The position numbers and the translations under genes were made by a program. Below, in pieces: positions 14,300 through 16,462 of a DNA stretch of 16,462 nt. The stretch's first letter is position 1. Every line of letters starts with the position of its first letter. Source of the DNA: an uncultured Megasphaera sp. (GTDB taxonomy: Bacteria; Bacillota; Negativicutes; Veillonellales; Megasphaeraceae); assembly GCF_958350005.1 (NCBI RefSeq), contig NZ_CATWFF010000030.1:1-16462 (forward strand), in the 5' to 3' direction. The notes under the pieces were generated by a model that was not told where the DNA came from, made no database searches, and saw only the letters and a list, made by a program, of their open reading frames with translations.

Positions 14300-16381
14300 T
14301 TATTCCCGTTCCTTGTTGTTGCGGTCAGCCTGCTGAACCAGCCGCTGTGCATCCGGTTCCGATTCTGCCGGAGCCGTATCTGCTGCCGGTTCAGCTGATT
14401 CGGCCGGTTCTTTCTTCCGGGTCAGCGTATCTTTGATCTTTTCTTTCAGCGATTCTGCTTTGGATTCGATTGGTTTCTTTGCCGGTTTTGGCTGTTCTGT
14501 AATGCGTTTCATGCCGGCCGGAATGGAGAAGGCTTCGCCAGAGGAATCTTCTGTTGCTGACGACATGTAGGCCCGCCAGATTTCTGCCGGAATGGTGCCG
14601 CCGTATACTTCGCCGAGGCTGTGAGAACCGGAGTCGTCACCGATCCAGACAGCTGTGACAATATCCGGCGTATAGCCGACGAACCAGGCGTCGACGTTGT
14701 CATCTGTCGTCCCTGTCTTGCCGGCAGCGGGGCGGCCAATGTCGGCGCCTGTGCCGGTGCCGTGGCTGATGACGCCTTCCAGCATGTACGTCATTTCATA
14801 GGCTTCTTTTTCCGTCATGACCTGGGTCTTGTTTTCTTCCCGGGACAGTGTCGATTCGTCTTCCAGAACGTTGCCGTTGCGGTCGAGAATTTTGACGATA
14901 GCCGTCGGTTTGATGTGCACCCCTTTATTGGCAAAAGTCCCGTAGGCACTGGCCATTTCCAGCGGTGTTACGCCGCGGGTCAGGCCGCCTAAGGCCATGG
15001 CCAGGTTGTCGTCTTTGGAATCCAAGGTGGTAATGCCCATTTTCTTGGCATTGGCAATAATGTTGCTCGGTCCTACTTCGTCGGCCAGCTGTACGGCGAC
15101 GGTGTTGATGGACAGTGCCAGGGCTTCGCTGAGCGTAACTGTTCCGCGGAACGATTTGTCCGCATTCTGCGGTTTCCAGGACCCATAGGAGACGGCTTTG
15201 TCTTCCATCGTCGAGCTCGGCGTCTTATCATGCTGCAGAGCCGTCATGTAGACGAAAGGCTTAAATGCCGATCCAGGCTGGCGCACTGCCATGGTGGCGC
15301 GGTTGAAGCTGTCCTGGCCGCGGCCGCCGACCATGGCCAGAATGTGGCCCGTTTTGGGGTCCAGAGAAACGATGGCACCCTGCGGCTGTGTCAGGCCCTT
15401 GTCATCCTTGTAGTTATCCGGCAGCTGCCGCAGCGCCCGGACAGCGGCGTGCTGTTTTTCCGCATCCATGGTGGTGTAGATTTTCAGCCCTTCCTTGTAC
15501 AGCGCATCATCTCCGTATTTGGCTGCTACCAGCTGAGATACGTAATCGACGAAAGATGCTGTTTCCGCGTTTTCGCTGGTCTGCTTGGGCGTTGTCAGAT
15601 CCAGGTCGGCCTTTTTGGCGGCGTCGCCGTCAGCCTGAGAAATATAGCCGTATTTGACCATCTGGTCGAGAACCGTGTTGGTACGGCTTTTCGCTTCGTT
15701 CAGGTTATTGAAAGGCGAGTAGTAGTTTGGGCTTTTCGGCAGGCCTGCCAGCATGGCGCACTGCTTCAGATTCAGTTCATTGACGTCCTTGTCAAAATAC
15801 GTTTTAGCTGCCGTCTGAATGCCGTATGCGCCCTGGCCAAAATAAATCTGATTCATGTACATTTCCAGGATTTCTTTTTTGCTGTATTTTCGTTCAATTT
15901 CCAGAGCCAGCATGGCTTCCTGGAGTTTGCGCTTCAGCGTCTGTTCCTGCGAAAGAAAGGCGTTTTTGGCCAGCTGCTGCGTAATCGTACTGCCGCCCTG
16001 GGAAATGCCCCGGTTGGTCAGGTTGGCTACGACGGCACGGGCAATGCCGATGGGGTCGATGCCGATATGATCATAAAAGCGGTTGTCTTCGGCAGCAATG
16101 AAGGCGTTCTGCAGGTTCTGCGGCACCTTGTTGATGTCAATAGGCAGGCGGTTCTGATCGGAATGAAGCGTCGTTATAAGGCGGCCGTGAATGTCAAATA
16201 CCTGCGACGATACGGCAGGGCGCATATTGTTTCCCACTGTAGGCAGACTCTGGTAGGCAGCGAAAATATATCCGAAACCAAGTCCGGCAAGTATGACAAA
16301 ACACAGGAGAAACAGGAAGCGCAGCCTGCGGAGAGGCCCTGTTTTTTTAGCGTGTTTTGCTCTGCGTCTGGGTGTATACAT
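14300..16381 (-). CDS. Class A penicillin-binding protein (PBP1A family)
   Basis: This bifunctional enzyme builds peptidoglycan: a glycosyltransferase polymerises lipid II and a transpeptidase cross-links the strands on the outer face of the cytoplasmic membrane. In the 693-residue protein a basic cytoplasmic start (about 1-20) precedes one membrane anchor (about 21-42). The GT51 domain carries AAEDNRFYDHIG (catalytic E98), GGSTITQQLAKN and the KKEILEMYMNQIYFG segment. The transpeptidase domain carries SAFK (S371 nucleophile, K374), SIN (424-426) and KTGTT (from K555). The last roughly 80 residues are a low-complexity Lys/Glu/Pro/Ala tail. The ATG at 16381 follows GGAGG; an upstream in-frame extension of 27 residues lacks such a site. 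The gene is transcribed convergently with the urease operon and ends 33 bases before the shared terminator. The upstream 81 bases are AT-rich with no clear promoter. Confidence 0.96.
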   Translation of the reverse strand: MYTPRRRAKHAKKTGPLRRLRFLFLLCFVILAGLGFGYIFAAYQSLPTVGNNMRPAVSSQVFDIHGRLITTLHSDQNRLPIDINKVPQNLQNAFIAAEDNRFYDHIGIDPIGIARAVVANLTNRGISQGGSTITQQLAKNAFLSQEQTLKRKLQEAMLALEIERKYSKKEILEMYMNQIYFGQGAYGIQTAAKTYFDKDVNELNLKQCAMLAGLPKSPNYYSPFNNLNEAKSRTNTVLDQMVKYGYISQADGDAAKKADLDLTTPKQTSENAETASFVDYVSQLVAAKYGDDALYKEGLKIYTTMDAEKQHAAVRALRQLPDNYKDDKGLTQPQGAIVSLDPKTGHILAMVGGRGQDSFNRATMAVRQPGSAFKPFVYMTALQHDKTPSSTMEDKAVSYGSWKPQNADKSFRGTVTLSEALALSINTVAVQLADEVGPSNIIANAKKMGITTLDSKDDNLAMALGGLTRGVTPLEMASAYGTFANKGVHIKPTAIVKILDRNGNVLEDESTLSREENKTQVMTEKEAYEMTYMLEGVISHGTGTGADIGRPAAGKTGTTDDNVDAWFVGYTPDIVTAVWIGDDSGSHSLGEVYGGTIPAEIWRAYMSSATEDSSGEAFSIPAGMKRITEQPKPAKKPIESKAESLKEKIKDTLTRKKEPAESAEPAADTAPAESEPDAQRLVQQADRNNKERE

Positions 16382-16462
16382 ATGTCCTCCTATATAAAAT
16401 AAATTCCTATATTTTACATAACGGGAATACCCGCTGTTAGGAAATAAAAAAACGCATATCAC

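Noticed and set aside
15230..16402. 390-residue plus-strand frame opposite the penicillin-binding protein gene
   Set aside because: The minus strand carries a full class A penicillin-binding protein with all motifs; this frame has an unrelated, cysteine- and arginine-rich translation.
16408..16445. CGGG/CCCG mini-hairpin and possible promoter upstream of the penicillin-binding protein gene
   Set aside because: The stem is four base pairs, and no -35 of reasonable quality accompanies the TAAAAT-like -10 candidate.

Overview
The window looks like chromosomal DNA from an anaerobic Firmicute. The best guess is Negativicutes (a Megasphaera/Veillonellaceae-like organism). That guess rests on general features: strong AGGAGG-type ribosome binding sites, a classic T-box leader, a B12-dependent (class II) ribonucleotide reductase, consensus sigma-A promoters and a moderately GC-rich codon style. 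No rRNA or other marker fixes the taxonomy, and no tRNA, insertion sequence, phage gene or CRISPR array was seen.

Layout. (1) 39-3298: nrdJ (class II ribonucleotide reductase) followed by eamA, a DMT-family exporter very like the E. coli O-acetylserine/cysteine exporter. A perfect 24-bp palindrome lies between them. (2) 3318-8383: a self-contained serine module. It has a consensus promoter, a T-box leader with its terminator, serC, serA, a histidine-phosphatase-family gene and serS, and it closes with an intrinsic terminator. Together these genes turn 3-phosphoglycerate into serine and charge tRNA-Ser. The histidine phosphatase sits where the last enzyme, phosphoserine phosphatase, should be. 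(3) 8384-14267: an AT-rich promoter region, then a complete urease operon ureA-ureB-ureC-ureI-ureE-ureF-ureG-ureD. It contains the three structural subunits, a UreI-type urea channel and all four nickel-insertion chaperones. A strong hairpin lies between ureI and ureE, and a bidirectional terminator closes the operon. (4) 14300-16381, minus strand: a class A penicillin-binding protein, convergent with the urease operon.

How the genes work together. Uncharged tRNA-Ser should stabilise the T-box antiterminator and switch on the whole serine pathway plus seryl-tRNA synthetase. UreI would admit urea to the cytoplasmic UreABC enzyme, which UreEFGD load with nickel to give ammonia and bicarbonate. 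No nickel transporter is encoded here, so nickel supply must come from elsewhere.

Most genes belong to well-known families and I see no clearly new system. The parts most worth checking are the non-canonical phosphoserine phosphatase candidate under T-box control, the terminator-like hairpin inside the urease operon, the short UreI that lacks the acid-sensing loop of Helicobacter UreI, and the palindrome after nrdJ.
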